Shown here one piece after another: positions 24,907-33,783 of a stretch of DNA of 39,490 nucleotides. This stretch comes from an uncultured Acidimicrobiales bacterium (lineage in GTDB: Bacteria; Actinomycetota; Acidimicrobiia; Acidimicrobiales; SHLQ01): NCBI GenBank assembly GCA_938002955.1, contig CALLAA010000200.1:1-39490 (forward strand), given 5' to 3'. A model generated the notes under the pieces. The model saw only the letters and a program-made list of their open reading frames with translations. It had not been told where the DNA came from and made no database searches. Numbering within the stretch: position 1 is the stretch's first letter; each line of letters begins with the position of its first letter. Both the position numbers and the translations under genes were made by a program.

Positions 24907-26499
24907 ATGTCGTCTATGAAAAGAAATACGCGTCAGCGGGTCATCCTCGGCCTGCTGATTGCTCAGGCGGCCACGTTGCTCGTCCTGTTTCTCGTGTCCG
25001 GACGCGTCGCGGCCACCGCAGAATCCGATCACCAAGATGCGCTCCTCGCGACCAAGACCGCCGAGGCGATCGACCGCATGCGGGCACACCTCCAGCCGGC
25101 AGAATCGGTGGTGACGCTCATGTCGAATGCGCTCGCTGAAGGCGAACTCAGCGAGTCCACGGTGACGCGAACCTTCATTGCCTCGATGGAAGACACCGAT
25201 CATCTCGACGGGGTGTTTGTCGGACGACCCGACGGGTCGTTTCTGTACGTATCTCGAGCCGACGAGGGATATCGGATTAAGACCATTTCCAAGGCCGGAG
25301 GCTTGTCGACGACCGAACTCACAACCGTCGACGACGATGGGACTCCGGAAGGAACCGAACTCGACCCGACCGACACATACGACCCTCGCACTCGCCCCTG
25401 GTATCAACAAGCGGCTGCGCTGGACGGTCCGGTTGGGTGGACCGACCCGTACGTGTTCTTCACGTCCCAGCAGCTCGGCCTCACGGCCACTGCACCAATC
25501 ATTCACGATGGCGAGCTCGTCGGCGTCGTGGGTGCCGACATCGAGCTCGGTTCCCTGTCGACCTTCCTGACGTCGCTCGACATCGGCGTCGACGGCAGCG
25601 CGGTGATTGTCAATCAGGACGGTGTCGTCATTGCCCATCCCGATTCATCGCTCCTCCAACGACAGACCGACGATGGCTACCGCACGGTCACGATTTCAGA
25701 GTTCGACGACGAACGTGCACGCGCTGCGGTTGGCTCCTTCGTCATCGAGGGTGCGGCTGAGGGCCCCTTCGTCGCCGCGTTCACGAACGAACGAATCGGC
25801 GCGTCCCGAGCGTCGTTCCGCACGGTCGCTGTTGGCGATGGCGAGTGGACGGTCGCCGTGTTCGGACCTGAGGACAGCCTCGTCGGCGGCCTTGCGTCCG
25901 CCCGTGCGACCGAGCGAACACTGCTGGCAGTTGCGGGTGGGATCGCATTCTTGTTGGTTGCGTTCGTTGCGTCTCGTGCGACACGCCCGCTCGACGATCT
26001 GGATCGCCACGCCTGGTCCGACATGCTGACCGGCATTCCAAACCGGCGCTCGATCCTGCTCTCTGCGGAACGAGAGGTCGCACGGTCCGACGGTCCAGGT
26101 GCGCTGGCGATCATCGATGTCGACAACTTCAAACAGATCAACGACACCTACGGCCATCAGGTCGGAGACGAAGTTCTGGCCGAGATCGTGTCTCGAGCCG
26201 AGACGTCCCTACCGACCGGATCCGCAGTTGGCCGAATCGGCGGCGAGGAGTTCCTTGTCGTCCTTCCCGGCCAAGACACCGACACCGCGCTGCAAGCATG
26301 TGAGGACATGCGCACCCTGGTGCGTTCGGCGCCGATCGAGGCATCTGTCGGAAAGATCGATGCAACGATCAGCGTTGGCCTGGCGTCCACGCCAGGGCCG
26401 ACCGGACGCGACCATCTCATGGCGATCGCCGACCGAGCGCTCCTCGACGCAAAGACATCGGGACGTGACCGCGTCGTGGTGTCCAACGAGCCGAACTGA
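24907..26499 (+). CDS. Membrane diguanylate cyclase with dCache sensor domain
   Basis: A 530-residue sensor enzyme expected to make cyclic di-GMP. Transmembrane spans at 13-31 and 337-354 flank an extracytoplasmic double-Cache domain. The ligand pocket motif YDPRTRPWY (158-166, matching Y-x4-R-x-W-Y), the TDPYVFF segment (179-185) and GVVGADIEL (Asp211) are present. The cytoplasmic GGDEF domain (370-525) has DMLTGIPNRR, DVDNFKQINDTYGHQVGD and an intact active site GGEEF (445-449). No RxxD inhibitory site precedes GGEEF, so product feedback is probably absent. The membrane-proximal linker is short with no HAMP domain. There is a weak Shine-Dalgarno (agga) before the first ATG; a second ATG lies 9 bp on. 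It converges on the DUF5719 gene with a 16-bp gap. Confidence 0.92.
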   Translation: MSSMKRNTRQRVILGLLIAQAATLLVLFLVSGRVAATAESDHQDALLATKTAEAIDRMRAHLQPAESVVTLMSNALAEGELSESTVTRTFIASMEDTDHLDGVFVGRPDGSFLYVSRADEGYRIKTISKAGGLSTTELTTVDDDGTPEGTELDPTDTYDPRTRPWYQQAAALDGPVGWTDPYVFFTSQQLGLTATAPIIHDGELVGVVGADIELGSLSTFLTSLDIGVDGSAVIVNQDGVVIAHPDSSLLQRQTDDGYRTVTISEFDDERARAAVGSFVIEGAAEGPFVAAFTNERIGASRASFRTVAVGDGEWTVAVFGPEDSLVGGLASARATERTLLAVAGGIAFLLVAFVASRATRPLDDLDRHAWSDMLTGIPNRRSILLSAEREVARSDGPGALAIIDVDNFKQINDTYGHQVGDEVLAEIVSRAETSLPTGSAVGRIGGEEFLVVLPGQDTDTALQACEDMRTLVRSAPIEASVGKIDATISVGLASTPGPTGRDHLMAIADRALLDAKTSGRDRVVVSNEPN

Positions 26500-26515
26500 T
26501 CGGGTTTGTGCGGGA

Positions 26516-27997
26516 TTAGCGAATCGAGTCGGAAGCGGGGAGCAGCGGGGCCCAGGAGCGAGAACTCAAGCCGGTGATCTCGCGGGTGGCGACGATCGGC
26601 CCCGATGCGTCGAGGACCAACGAGTAGCGACCGGTTGCGACCTCGACGAGCGGAATCCGAACAGTGCGTTCTGGGCCGACCTCGAAGCGGATGTCGCGGC
26701 TCGCCCCATCGATGGCGATTGTCGCCCGCCCTTGCACGAAACTGTCTGGCGTCGGGTTGAAAATGTGCAGCGCGGAACGCTGATCGTCCTCGACGATATC
26801 GACCGTCGTGTACAGCCGGGTGCCGGGCATTGCCTGTCCGGCCGATGCAGCGAAGCCGGTGGTTGGCGCATCGATGTCGAGTTCGACGATCTCCGCGATT
26901 GGATCGGGCTCCGCAACGGCTGGACGCTGCTCGACGCCAGCGATGATCGGCACGTTATCGAGCGAGCGCGCAATGAGCGAGAACGACGAGATCTCGGCGA
27001 GCCGGCCCGTGCTCTCGAGATCGACGATGTCGCTTTGGCCGGGCTGCAGAACCACTTCGAACGGTTCGACGAATCGCTCGCCAGCGGCTGGGTAGACCTC
27101 GATGTCGACGCGAACCTGAGTTTCGCCGGGATTGACGACCGTCAGCCTCGCTGGCCCTGCAGCGGGCGTTACACCGGCGAAGTACCACGCTTCGGCTGTG
27201 GTCGGGACGCCGGTGATCACGCTCAGACCGAGCGGCGCAGCGGACCCGTCGAACGTTTGAATGCCTTCGGCGACGACCTGTCCGGCACGCACCCGCACGA
27301 AGCTCGTGATGTTGTTTGACGCTGCCACGAAATCGCTCACCTCGATCACTCGGGAGGTACGAGCCGGCACATGGACACCAATGAGATCTTCGGGCCGTCG
27401 AGTACCGACCTCGGAGACGAAGTCGATGTCGACGGTCGCCTCACCGGGGAATGGGTTGAACACAACCAGTTGCAGGCGGGCTCCCGGCACGGTCGCCCCA
27501 GACGTCACGACCCACTCGGTCGATGCATCGGTAGCGCATGCGGTACGGGCAACACCAGCTGGACCCGACGAGATCTTGTCTACGAGCACTCCCCCCGAGT
27601 CGATCTCGACCGCGATCGACACGATCTCAGAGTCGGGCGCAAGATCGGCCAGACGAACGCTGGTTGCGGCCTGAGCAGGAAGGTCGATATCGAGCTCGCT
27701 CACCTCGGAACCGCCGCTCGGCTCCGAAGACCCCCGGAACACCGAGATCGATGCACGAGCAGGAGTGGGACGGGTGTTTGCGAGCACGACTTCGGAGTCG
27801 GCGGTGTCGTTGGAGCCAGCGGTCGCAGCTGCACACAGCCATGTCGAGGAGATTGCGTCGTCGGGCGCAACGGCAGTTCCGGGCAAGCCAATTGCTCGCT
27901 CCGCGACTTCTGGGGCCTCGCGGGATTGGTCGATCACGAGTCCGCCGACGAGAAGACCGATCACGACGAGCAATCCGGGCAGTCGAAATGCGTTCAT
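26516..27997 (-). CDS. DUF5719 family secreted/membrane-anchored protein
   Basis: A 493-residue protein starting at the ATG that overlaps the giant glycosyltransferase stop by 4 bp (ATGA); a longer frame reads back through that gene. A signal or anchor segment (about 6-22, LPGLLVVIGLLVGGLVI) is followed by repeated beta-rich units: each pairs a LVVFNPFPGEA- or LTVVNPGETQ-like strand with phrases such as VPARTSRVIEV or LQPGQSDIVDL. This repeated 'values + Pro/Gly turn' pattern is typical of DUF5719, which accompanies a GT2 gene in many actinobacteria near whiB2, DUF3499 and F420 genes. It probably lies outside the membrane and may help the glycosyltransferase or bind its product; the function is unknown. 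Confidence 0.82.
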   Translation of the reverse strand: MNAFRLPGLLVVIGLLVGGLVIDQSREAPEVAERAIGLPGTAVAPDDAISSTWLCAAATAGSNDTADSEVVLANTRPTPARASISVFRGSSEPSGGSEVSELDIDLPAQAATSVRLADLAPDSEIVSIAVEIDSGGVLVDKISSGPAGVARTACATDASTEWVVTSGATVPGARLQLVVFNPFPGEATVDIDFVSEVGTRRPEDLIGVHVPARTSRVIEVSDFVAASNNITSFVRVRAGQVVAEGIQTFDGSAAPLGLSVITGVPTTAEAWYFAGVTPAAGPARLTVVNPGETQVRVDIEVYPAAGERFVEPFEVVLQPGQSDIVDLESTGRLAEISSFSLIARSLDNVPIIAGVEQRPAVAEPDPIAEIVELDIDAPTTGFAASAGQAMPGTRLYTTVDIVEDDQRSALHIFNPTPDSFVQGRATIAIDGASRDIRFEVGPERTVRIPLVEVATGRYSLVLDASGPIVATREITGLSSRSWAPLLPASDSIR

Positions 27998-30900
27998 CCG
28001 ATTCGCTCCAGTCGAGCGTTCTCCGCACGGTCGGCACGGCGTCGTTCGCCGACCAGCCAGCGGCGGCCAGCGAAGAGCACCACCCACGCCAAGGCCTGCA
28101 AGATCACGATGATGCGATGAGAGTCGGCGGTTTGGTACGTGAGCTGCGCCTCGGTATTGACGGCGTCCGCGGTCTGAAAGCCCATCCCTACAGCTCCCGT
28201 GTCGATCCGAGCAGCAACTCGTCCGTCCACCTCGAGAACCCAACGCGGTGAAGGCTCCCACGATGCATACACGTTTCGCTCGACTCGGGTCTGCCCGGTA
28301 AATGTTGCGTGGCCCGAGCGGGTGGTCACGGCCGGGTCGGCATTCGTGAACTGGAGCGCCTCGAGCGATGCCGGGGCGAGCGCGGCGTGTACCGGTGCCC
28401 ACACCGTGTTCCGGTAGACGCGAACGGCGGGGTTGACCACGCCATCGCTGACGAGATCGAGCTGTCCGTTGAGCGGCGCAGCACGAACATCGGACACGAC
28501 CTCACGGCGCGAGGCTTCAGGCACCGGGGCCTGCTGGTCCATCACGACGATGTATCGGATTCCGAATGGGGCAAGCGAACGCCCAAGGCGCGACGTGCGT
28601 CCGTCGAGACCCGCTGCAACGGCCTCTGAGAGCGCCGTGGTGGCTCCCTCGTCTCGACCTCCCCAGAGCGCACGAATGTCCGGCACGCCGTCGAGAGACG
28701 TCGTCCAGGCCAACCCGTTTGCGGTGGGAATCGATGCCGCGCCGAGAACGTGTGCGTCACCGACCCAGAGCACCCGATAGCTACCATCGCCGGGATCCGA
28801 CTCGAGGGACTCATAGGTCGTCGATAGGTCGACTCGGGCAACTTCCCAGCGCCCGGACCCGGCGGCACCGAGCAATGGCACCACGGCGATGACGAAGCCG
28901 ACAACGGCTGCAGCAGCCGGCAGGAACCGTCGCATTTTCTTGGTTGCGGCGAGGTCGACGTCGATGACCAACGCAGCGATTCCGCCGAGCGCAGCGAAGC
29001 CGAGCGAGACGGGCACGAGCAATACCTCGGTGACCGGCAGACCAACTGGTGACCACCCGCGGACGTTGGCCCACGCAATCGCCCAACAGAGCAACATCGA
29101 ACCCCAGATGCGCATGGCCCACGTGAATCGCTCGCCCGTTGCGGAGAGCACTGCGAAAAGCGCCGGTGCAAAGACGGCCCACCCAAGGATCGAGGATCCC
29201 ACCGGACCAAGGTCGAGCGTGAGCAGTGCGGTCAACGGTGTGTCGGTGATACGCGAGGTCTGGGACCCCGCGAACTGGCTCCACGACGAGATATCGAGCA
29301 GGTACGGCAGGTTGAGCAACGATCCAACAAGCACGGCGATGGCCGTGGTCAACACCAACGTCACGATGCCGCGCATGTCACCCGAGAGCAACGATCCAGC
29401 GATGAAGCCCACGACGAGGACAAGGACCATCAGCCCAAGGAATGGCGCGACGGCGATCAGGAGCGCGACGAGACCGCTCAGGGCGACCGTGGACGCTCGC
29501 ACCGACCGAAGTGGCCCGAGCGATGTGCGTTGACTCGTGGCGATCAGGTTCCCAAGGATCCACGGCAACAGCGCGTACAGCGCAAGCGCCTTGAGGGACC
29601 CTCCCGAGAGTGCGTTGTACGGCAGCGGAGAGGCCGCATACAGCGTCGCTGCAGCCACTGGGGCGTAGTCCGAAGAGGTGCGACCAAAGAGCTTCCAAGC
29701 GCCGACGACACCGATGATTACCGGCCCAACGATAAGCACCATGCGCAACAGCCGTGCAGAACCGAGTGTCGCAATGCCGAGCACGTCGAGCAACGGCAGG
29801 GCGAACGACGCCGAGCCCTCGCTGCCCATTCCCCACGTGCGCAGGCCGCTCCACCAGTCGGCGGTGAGCGTGCCGAGATCGTCCGGCACCGATCGGAACT
29901 CGCCGATCTCGGCAATATCACGTGTCAGCAGATGACGAGCGCCAAACGCCAAGATTGCGCCCAGGGCAATCCCGCCGGCGACGCGGATCACCGAAATGGT
30001 GGCTTCGCCCGCTTCGGTCGCGATCTCGCGCTGGGAGACCCGTCGGTCGACACTCTCGGCGATACGGATCGAGCCACGATTACGAATGAGCCGAAGCTCG
30101 TCGCCGCTAAAGGATTCGTGCTGGGTAATTGCACGGCGTCGCTTTACGAGTGAGCCGACGTTTGCAAGATTCCACAGCCACGCCGCCGGCACCGACAGCG
30201 CATCGAGTAAGTCGAGCCGAGCAACGGCAACCACGAACTCCACCAGATGGAGAACAGCGAAGGACAGTAGCAGTAGCGGCAGCGATGCGAGCGGGGCCGC
30301 TGCAAGCGCAGCGCGCATTTGATGTCGTCGCTCGCGAAAGGCAGTCGACGCTCCGTCGCGGTTGTCGAACGCGCCACGATGGCGAGCGCGTGCGGTCGCC
30401 GGGATCACGACTTGGCCACCGACCGAGCGAGTACGAAGCGCCAGGTCGAACGCTTCGCCGTGCCAGTCGATCGCCTCATCGAAGCCACCGATGGACACGA
30501 GGTATTCGCGGTCGACCAGCAAGCAAGCCGTCGATGCACCGAAGAGGTCGACAACACGGTCTTGTTGGCCTTGGTCGAGGTCACCGGGACGCACAACCGA
30601 GCTCGTTGCACCGAATCGATCGGCGTTGAAGCCCGCGGGCATGAGACGCTCGGGCTCGGTCCAATCGAGGAGCTTGGCGGCTACCAACGTTCGGGGCTCG
30701 TTGCGGCGCAGCCACTCACGCACGAGGGCCGAAATGGTGCCCGGTTCCATTGCCAGGTCGTCGTGGTGGATGAGCAGCAGTTTCTCGCTCGCCCGGTCGG
30801 CCACCATGTTTACTTTTTCGCCAAACCCGGTTTCGGCCGGGCTGCTAACGAACTCGACGTCGGGCAGACTCGCCCGGTGACGTTCCAATAGCGGGCCGTC

Positions 30901-31065
30901 GTCTTCCCCGTGGACGATCGTGACGCGCACCGCTGGATAGTCCTGGGCGGCCAACGCCGTAACGACGTCGTCAAACCACGGCCCGGGGTCCCGTGTCGGA
31001 ATAACGACACGTACTGCCGGGGGTGCGGTCTTATCCGCTGGAGGGGAGTCGGAGGCCGATTGCAC
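27994..31065 (-). CDS. GT2 glycosyltransferase fused to large multi-span membrane domain
   Basis: A 1023-residue protein. Residues 17-240 form a GT-A fold family 2 glycosyltransferase: VRVVIPTRDPGPW (18-30), the metal-binding H-D-D at 101-103 (LLLIHHDDLAMEP), a FGASTACLLVDREYL acceptor region and the catalytic-type DWHGEAFDLALR. Two transmembrane spans at about 255-300 follow, then a cytoplasmic stretch, and from about 365 onwards some 12 further spans with external loops (WSGLRTWGMGSEG; a long outer loop near 770-980). The C-terminal half resembles GT-C or 'alpha-arabinofuranosyltransferase-like' membrane domains, so one chain may hold two sugar transferases. It is coupled by 4 bp to DUF5719. 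Expected role: assembly of an envelope polysaccharide. It diverges from the SDR gene at 31129. Confidence 0.85.
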   Translation of the reverse strand: MQSASDSPPADKTAPPAVRVVIPTRDPGPWFDDVVTALAAQDYPAVRVTIVHGEDDGPLLERHRASLPDVEFVSSPAETGFGEKVNMVADRASEKLLLIHHDDLAMEPGTISALVREWLRRNEPRTLVAAKLLDWTEPERLMPAGFNADRFGATSSVVRPGDLDQGQQDRVVDLFGASTACLLVDREYLVSIGGFDEAIDWHGEAFDLALRTRSVGGQVVIPATARARHRGAFDNRDGASTAFRERRHQMRAALAAAPLASLPLLLLSFAVLHLVEFVVAVARLDLLDALSVPAAWLWNLANVGSLVKRRRAITQHESFSGDELRLIRNRGSIRIAESVDRRVSQREIATEAGEATISVIRVAGGIALGAILAFGARHLLTRDIAEIGEFRSVPDDLGTLTADWWSGLRTWGMGSEGSASFALPLLDVLGIATLGSARLLRMVLIVGPVIIGVVGAWKLFGRTSSDYAPVAAATLYAASPLPYNALSGGSLKALALYALLPWILGNLIATSQRTSLGPLRSVRASTVALSGLVALLIAVAPFLGLMVLVLVVGFIAGSLLSGDMRGIVTLVLTTAIAVLVGSLLNLPYLLDISSWSQFAGSQTSRITDTPLTALLTLDLGPVGSSILGWAVFAPALFAVLSATGERFTWAMRIWGSMLLCWAIAWANVRGWSPVGLPVTEVLLVPVSLGFAALGGIAALVIDVDLAATKKMRRFLPAAAAVVGFVIAVVPLLGAAGSGRWEVARVDLSTTYESLESDPGDGSYRVLWVGDAHVLGAASIPTANGLAWTTSLDGVPDIRALWGGRDEGATTALSEAVAAGLDGRTSRLGRSLAPFGIRYIVVMDQQAPVPEASRREVVSDVRAAPLNGQLDLVSDGVVNPAVRVYRNTVWAPVHAALAPASLEALQFTNADPAVTTRSGHATFTGQTRVERNVYASWEPSPRWVLEVDGRVAARIDTGAVGMGFQTADAVNTEAQLTYQTADSHRIIVILQALAWVVLFAGRRWLVGERRRADRAENARLERIG

Positions 31066-31128
31066 AGCCCCGCTACGCTACCGGTTCGTGGCCCTCTACG
31101 ACCAGCACCCTCCCCTAGGTTTCTTGTG

Positions 31129-32037
31129 ATGCGTGCACTAATCACCGGCGCGAGCGGATTCGTAGGCAGAACCCTCCATGAACACCTGCTCGCGTCCGGA
31201 GACGACGTTGTGGCTCTCACTCGCCAAAACGGGGGTCCCGATGTCACGAACCGGGAGGAGATTCACGCCGCGATCGCCGTTGCCGACGTCGAGGTCGTCT
31301 ACCACCTCGCGGCGCAATCCCACGTTCCTACCTCATGGGAGGACCCGATCGGGACGCTGCGGGCCAACGTCGAGGGAACGCAGAACGTGTTGGACGCCGC
31401 GCACGCGACCGGCGACGCTCGGGTCTTGGTCGTCACGAGCGCCGAAATCTACGGCTCGGTATCCGAAGACGAACTACCGATCGACGAGGACGCCCCGATG
31501 CGCCCGTCCAATCCCTACGCAGCGAGCAAGGTGGCCGCAGACGCCCTCGCTATGCAAGCCCACATTGGACGCGGCCAGGACGTACTCCGCCTTCGATCGT
31601 TCAATCACATCGGCCCGGGACAAAGCCCAGACTTCGTCTGCGCTGGACTCGCCCACCGAATTGCCCTCGCAGAGCGCGACGGACACCGCGACATCGAGGT
31701 TGGTTCGCTCGACGTCCGCCGGGACTTCTCCGATGTTCGCGACATCGTGGCCGGTTACCGCCAGGCTGCACTGCATGGGCGCTCCGGCACCGCGTACAAC
31801 CTGTGCAGCGGCATCGACCGTTCGATCCAGGAACTCGCCGACAGCCTCGCTGCGCTCTCCGAGCACGATGTCCGGTTCGTTGTCGACGAAGCACTCCGGC
31901 GCCCCGTCGACACACCAGTGGTACGAGGCGACAACGCCCGCATCATCAACGACACGGGCTGGAGCCCAACCATCCCGGTAGAAACGTCGCTCGCCGACAT
32001 TCTCGCCGACGCACGGAAACGAGTGGCTGGTGCCTGA
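31129..32037 (+). CDS. SDR sugar-nucleotide enzyme, GDP-4-dehydro-6-deoxymannose reductase-like
   Basis: A 302-residue extended SDR. The NAD(P) motif is GASGFVG (7-13); the catalytic pair is Tyr130-x3-Lys134 (PYAASK) with Ser/Thr in VVTSAEIYG. The segment SFNHIGPGQS (157-166) is characteristic of GDP-6-deoxy-D-mannose reductases (Rmd), which make GDP-D-rhamnose. No GDP-mannose 4,6-dehydratase gene is in the window, so the pathway would need one elsewhere; a related epimerase activity cannot be excluded. The start at ATG 31129 (GTG at 31126 possible) lacks a Shine-Dalgarno, and translation may be leaderless. The 3' end overlaps cofD by 8 bp, so an unrelated F420 gene is translated right behind it. 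Confidence 0.82.
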   Translation: MRALITGASGFVGRTLHEHLLASGDDVVALTRQNGGPDVTNREEIHAAIAVADVEVVYHLAAQSHVPTSWEDPIGTLRANVEGTQNVLDAAHATGDARVLVVTSAEIYGSVSEDELPIDEDAPMRPSNPYAASKVAADALAMQAHIGRGQDVLRLRSFNHIGPGQSPDFVCAGLAHRIALAERDGHRDIEVGSLDVRRDFSDVRDIVAGYRQAALHGRSGTAYNLCSGIDRSIQELADSLAALSEHDVRFVVDEALRRPVDTPVVRGDNARIINDTGWSPTIPVETSLADILADARKRVAGA

Positions 32038-33013
32038 CCTATCCCCGAACATCACCGTTATCTGCGGCGGCGTCGGCGCGGCGCGGTTCTTGCGTGGGCT
32101 GGTTCGGGTCGCAGACCCGGCGAGCATCTCGGCGATCATCAACGTCGCCGACGACATGGTGCTGCACGGTCTATCGATCAGCCCAGATATCGACACGATC
32201 ACGTACACCCTCGCAGACGCCATCGACCCTGACCGTGGCTGGGGACTCCGAAACGAGACGTGGCGGGCAATGGAGGCGCTTGGGCGTTACGGCGACCGGA
32301 ACTGGTTCAGCTTGGGCGATCAGGACCTCGCGACGCACATGCAACGAACCGCCCGACTCTCCGAAGGAGCGAGCCTCACCGAGGTGACCGCAGAAATCGC
32401 ATCGGCATGGGATGTTGGCGTCACGCTCCTTCCGGTCACGAATAACACGGTGTCGACGCGAGTAACGCGAACTGATACCGGTGAGGAAATCAGTTTCCAG
32501 GAGTACTTCGTCGGCACGCAGCACAGCGTTGCGATCTCGAGCGTCCGGTTCGATGGCATCGAACAGGCACGAGTCACCGCGGAGGCTGCCGAGGCAATCC
32601 GGACTGCCGACATCGTGGTCATCGCACCATCCAATCCAATCGTCTCGATCGCACCGGTACTCGACATTCCGGGAGTGCGCGAGGCGCTCTCAGCCCGGAC
32701 CGGGTCGTGCGTTGCGATCTCGCCGATCGTCGGCGGCGAGGCACTGAAGGGCCCAGCGGCGAACATGTTGCACGAACTGGGCCTGGAAGCGAGCGCAACC
32801 GGCGTTGCCCAACTGTGGTCAGACGTGATCGATGTTCTCCTGATCGACGACGTCGATGCCGCTCACGCGCTCGCCATTTCGGAGTGTGGCGTGACGCCAT
32901 TCGTCACCGACACGATCATGGCCTCCCCCACCCGAAGTAGCGCGCTGGCACGTTCGGTGCTCTCAGCTGGCCATCTGCACTCCACTCGTTCGACGCAAGG
33001 ACCGACACCATGA
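32030..33013 (+). CDS. cofD: F420 biosynthesis 2-phospho-L-lactate/PEP transferase CofD (FbiA)
   Basis: A 327-residue protein from a GTG overlapping the upstream gene by 8 bp. CofD/FbiA joins the phospho-C3 unit from its guanylyl donor to the deazaflavin Fo, giving F420-0 (with 2-phospholactate) or dehydro-F420-0 (with phosphoenolpyruvate, shown for mycobacterial FbiA). The family signature is clear: ICGGVGAARFLRGL near the start, the nucleotide-binding region NVADDMVLHGLSISPDIDT, TYTLADAIDP, LGDQDLATH and IAPSNPIVSI. It overlaps cofE by 4 bp (ATGA), as in many actinobacteria. FbiC, which makes Fo, is not in the window. Confidence 0.95.
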   Translation: MPDLSPNITVICGGVGAARFLRGLVRVADPASISAIINVADDMVLHGLSISPDIDTITYTLADAIDPDRGWGLRNETWRAMEALGRYGDRNWFSLGDQDLATHMQRTARLSEGASLTEVTAEIASAWDVGVTLLPVTNNTVSTRVTRTDTGEEISFQEYFVGTQHSVAISSVRFDGIEQARVTAEAAEAIRTADIVVIAPSNPIVSIAPVLDIPGVREALSARTGSCVAISPIVGGEALKGPAANMLHELGLEASATGVAQLWSDVIDVLLIDDVDAAHALAISECGVTPFVTDTIMASPTRSSALARSVLSAGHLHSTRSTQGPTP

Positions 33014-33762
33014 CCAATCACCACACCGCCGACGGCGCCGATCCAGTCCAGCCGGACGTACCGCCGCAGGGGCTGTCGATCTTCCCGGTCACCGGCATCG
33101 GCGAGATCGCACCCGGCGACGACCTCGCTGGAATGCTCGGCGACGTCGCGCCAGTGCAGGAACATGACGTCCTCATCGTCACCCAGAAGGTCGTCTCCAA
33201 GGCCGAAGGGCAGGTCGTCAAGATCGACATGAACGACCCTCGTGGCCATAAGGCGATCGTCGAGGACGAATCGGTTCGGATCCTGCGACGTCGAGGGGAG
33301 TTGATCATCAGCGAGACCAAACACGGCTTTGTGTGCGCCAACGCCGGTGTCGATCTGTCGAACATTGCCGCTGGCCACGCGGCGTTACTCCCTGTCGATT
33401 CCGATAGGTCAGCCCGTCGAATTCGTGATGTTGTCCGGGCAAAACAGGGTGTCGAAATTGGGGTAATTATTTCTGACACTTTTGGCAGGCCCTGGCGACG
33501 CGGCGTCACCGACGTCGCAATCGGTAGTGCTGGCATAGGTCCAATCCTCGATTTGCGTGGCACGAACGATGCGCTCGGCCGCGAACTCCAGGTCACCGAG
33601 GTCGCGATCATTGATGAAATCGCCGCAGCTGCCGATCTGGTAATGGGAAAGTCCGCCGGATATCCAGCTGCCGTCGTTCGCGGCATCCCAAGCAGCTGGT
33701 TTCGAAGCGGAAGCGTGGCCGATGAAATCGTCCGCGATCCCCACGACGACCTATTCCGATAA
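33010..33762 (+). CDS. cofE: Coenzyme F420-0:L-glutamate ligase, single domain (CofE)
   Basis: A 250-residue protein adding glutamate to F420-0 to make the poly-gamma-glutamyl tail. Motifs: LSIFPVTGIGEIAPGDDL, VLIVTQKVVSKAEGQ with the GTP/metal region, ETKHGFVCANAGVDLSN, LPVDSDRSARRIR, and VIISDTFGRPWRRGVTDVAIG. It is about 250 residues, the size of archaeal CofE and the N-terminal half of mycobacterial FbiB (about 450 residues). The C-terminal nitroreductase-like FMN domain of FbiB, which reduces dehydro-F420-0, is absent: the frame ends with a stop and the next gene is unrelated. The start overlaps cofD by 4 bp. Confidence 0.94.
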   Translation: MTNHHTADGADPVQPDVPPQGLSIFPVTGIGEIAPGDDLAGMLGDVAPVQEHDVLIVTQKVVSKAEGQVVKIDMNDPRGHKAIVEDESVRILRRRGELIISETKHGFVCANAGVDLSNIAAGHAALLPVDSDRSARRIRDVVRAKQGVEIGVIISDTFGRPWRRGVTDVAIGSAGIGPILDLRGTNDALGRELQVTEVAIIDEIAAAADLVMGKSAGYPAAVVRGIPSSWFRSGSVADEIVRDPHDDLFR

Positions 33763-33783
33763 GCACGACCTCTAGGAGTTCAC

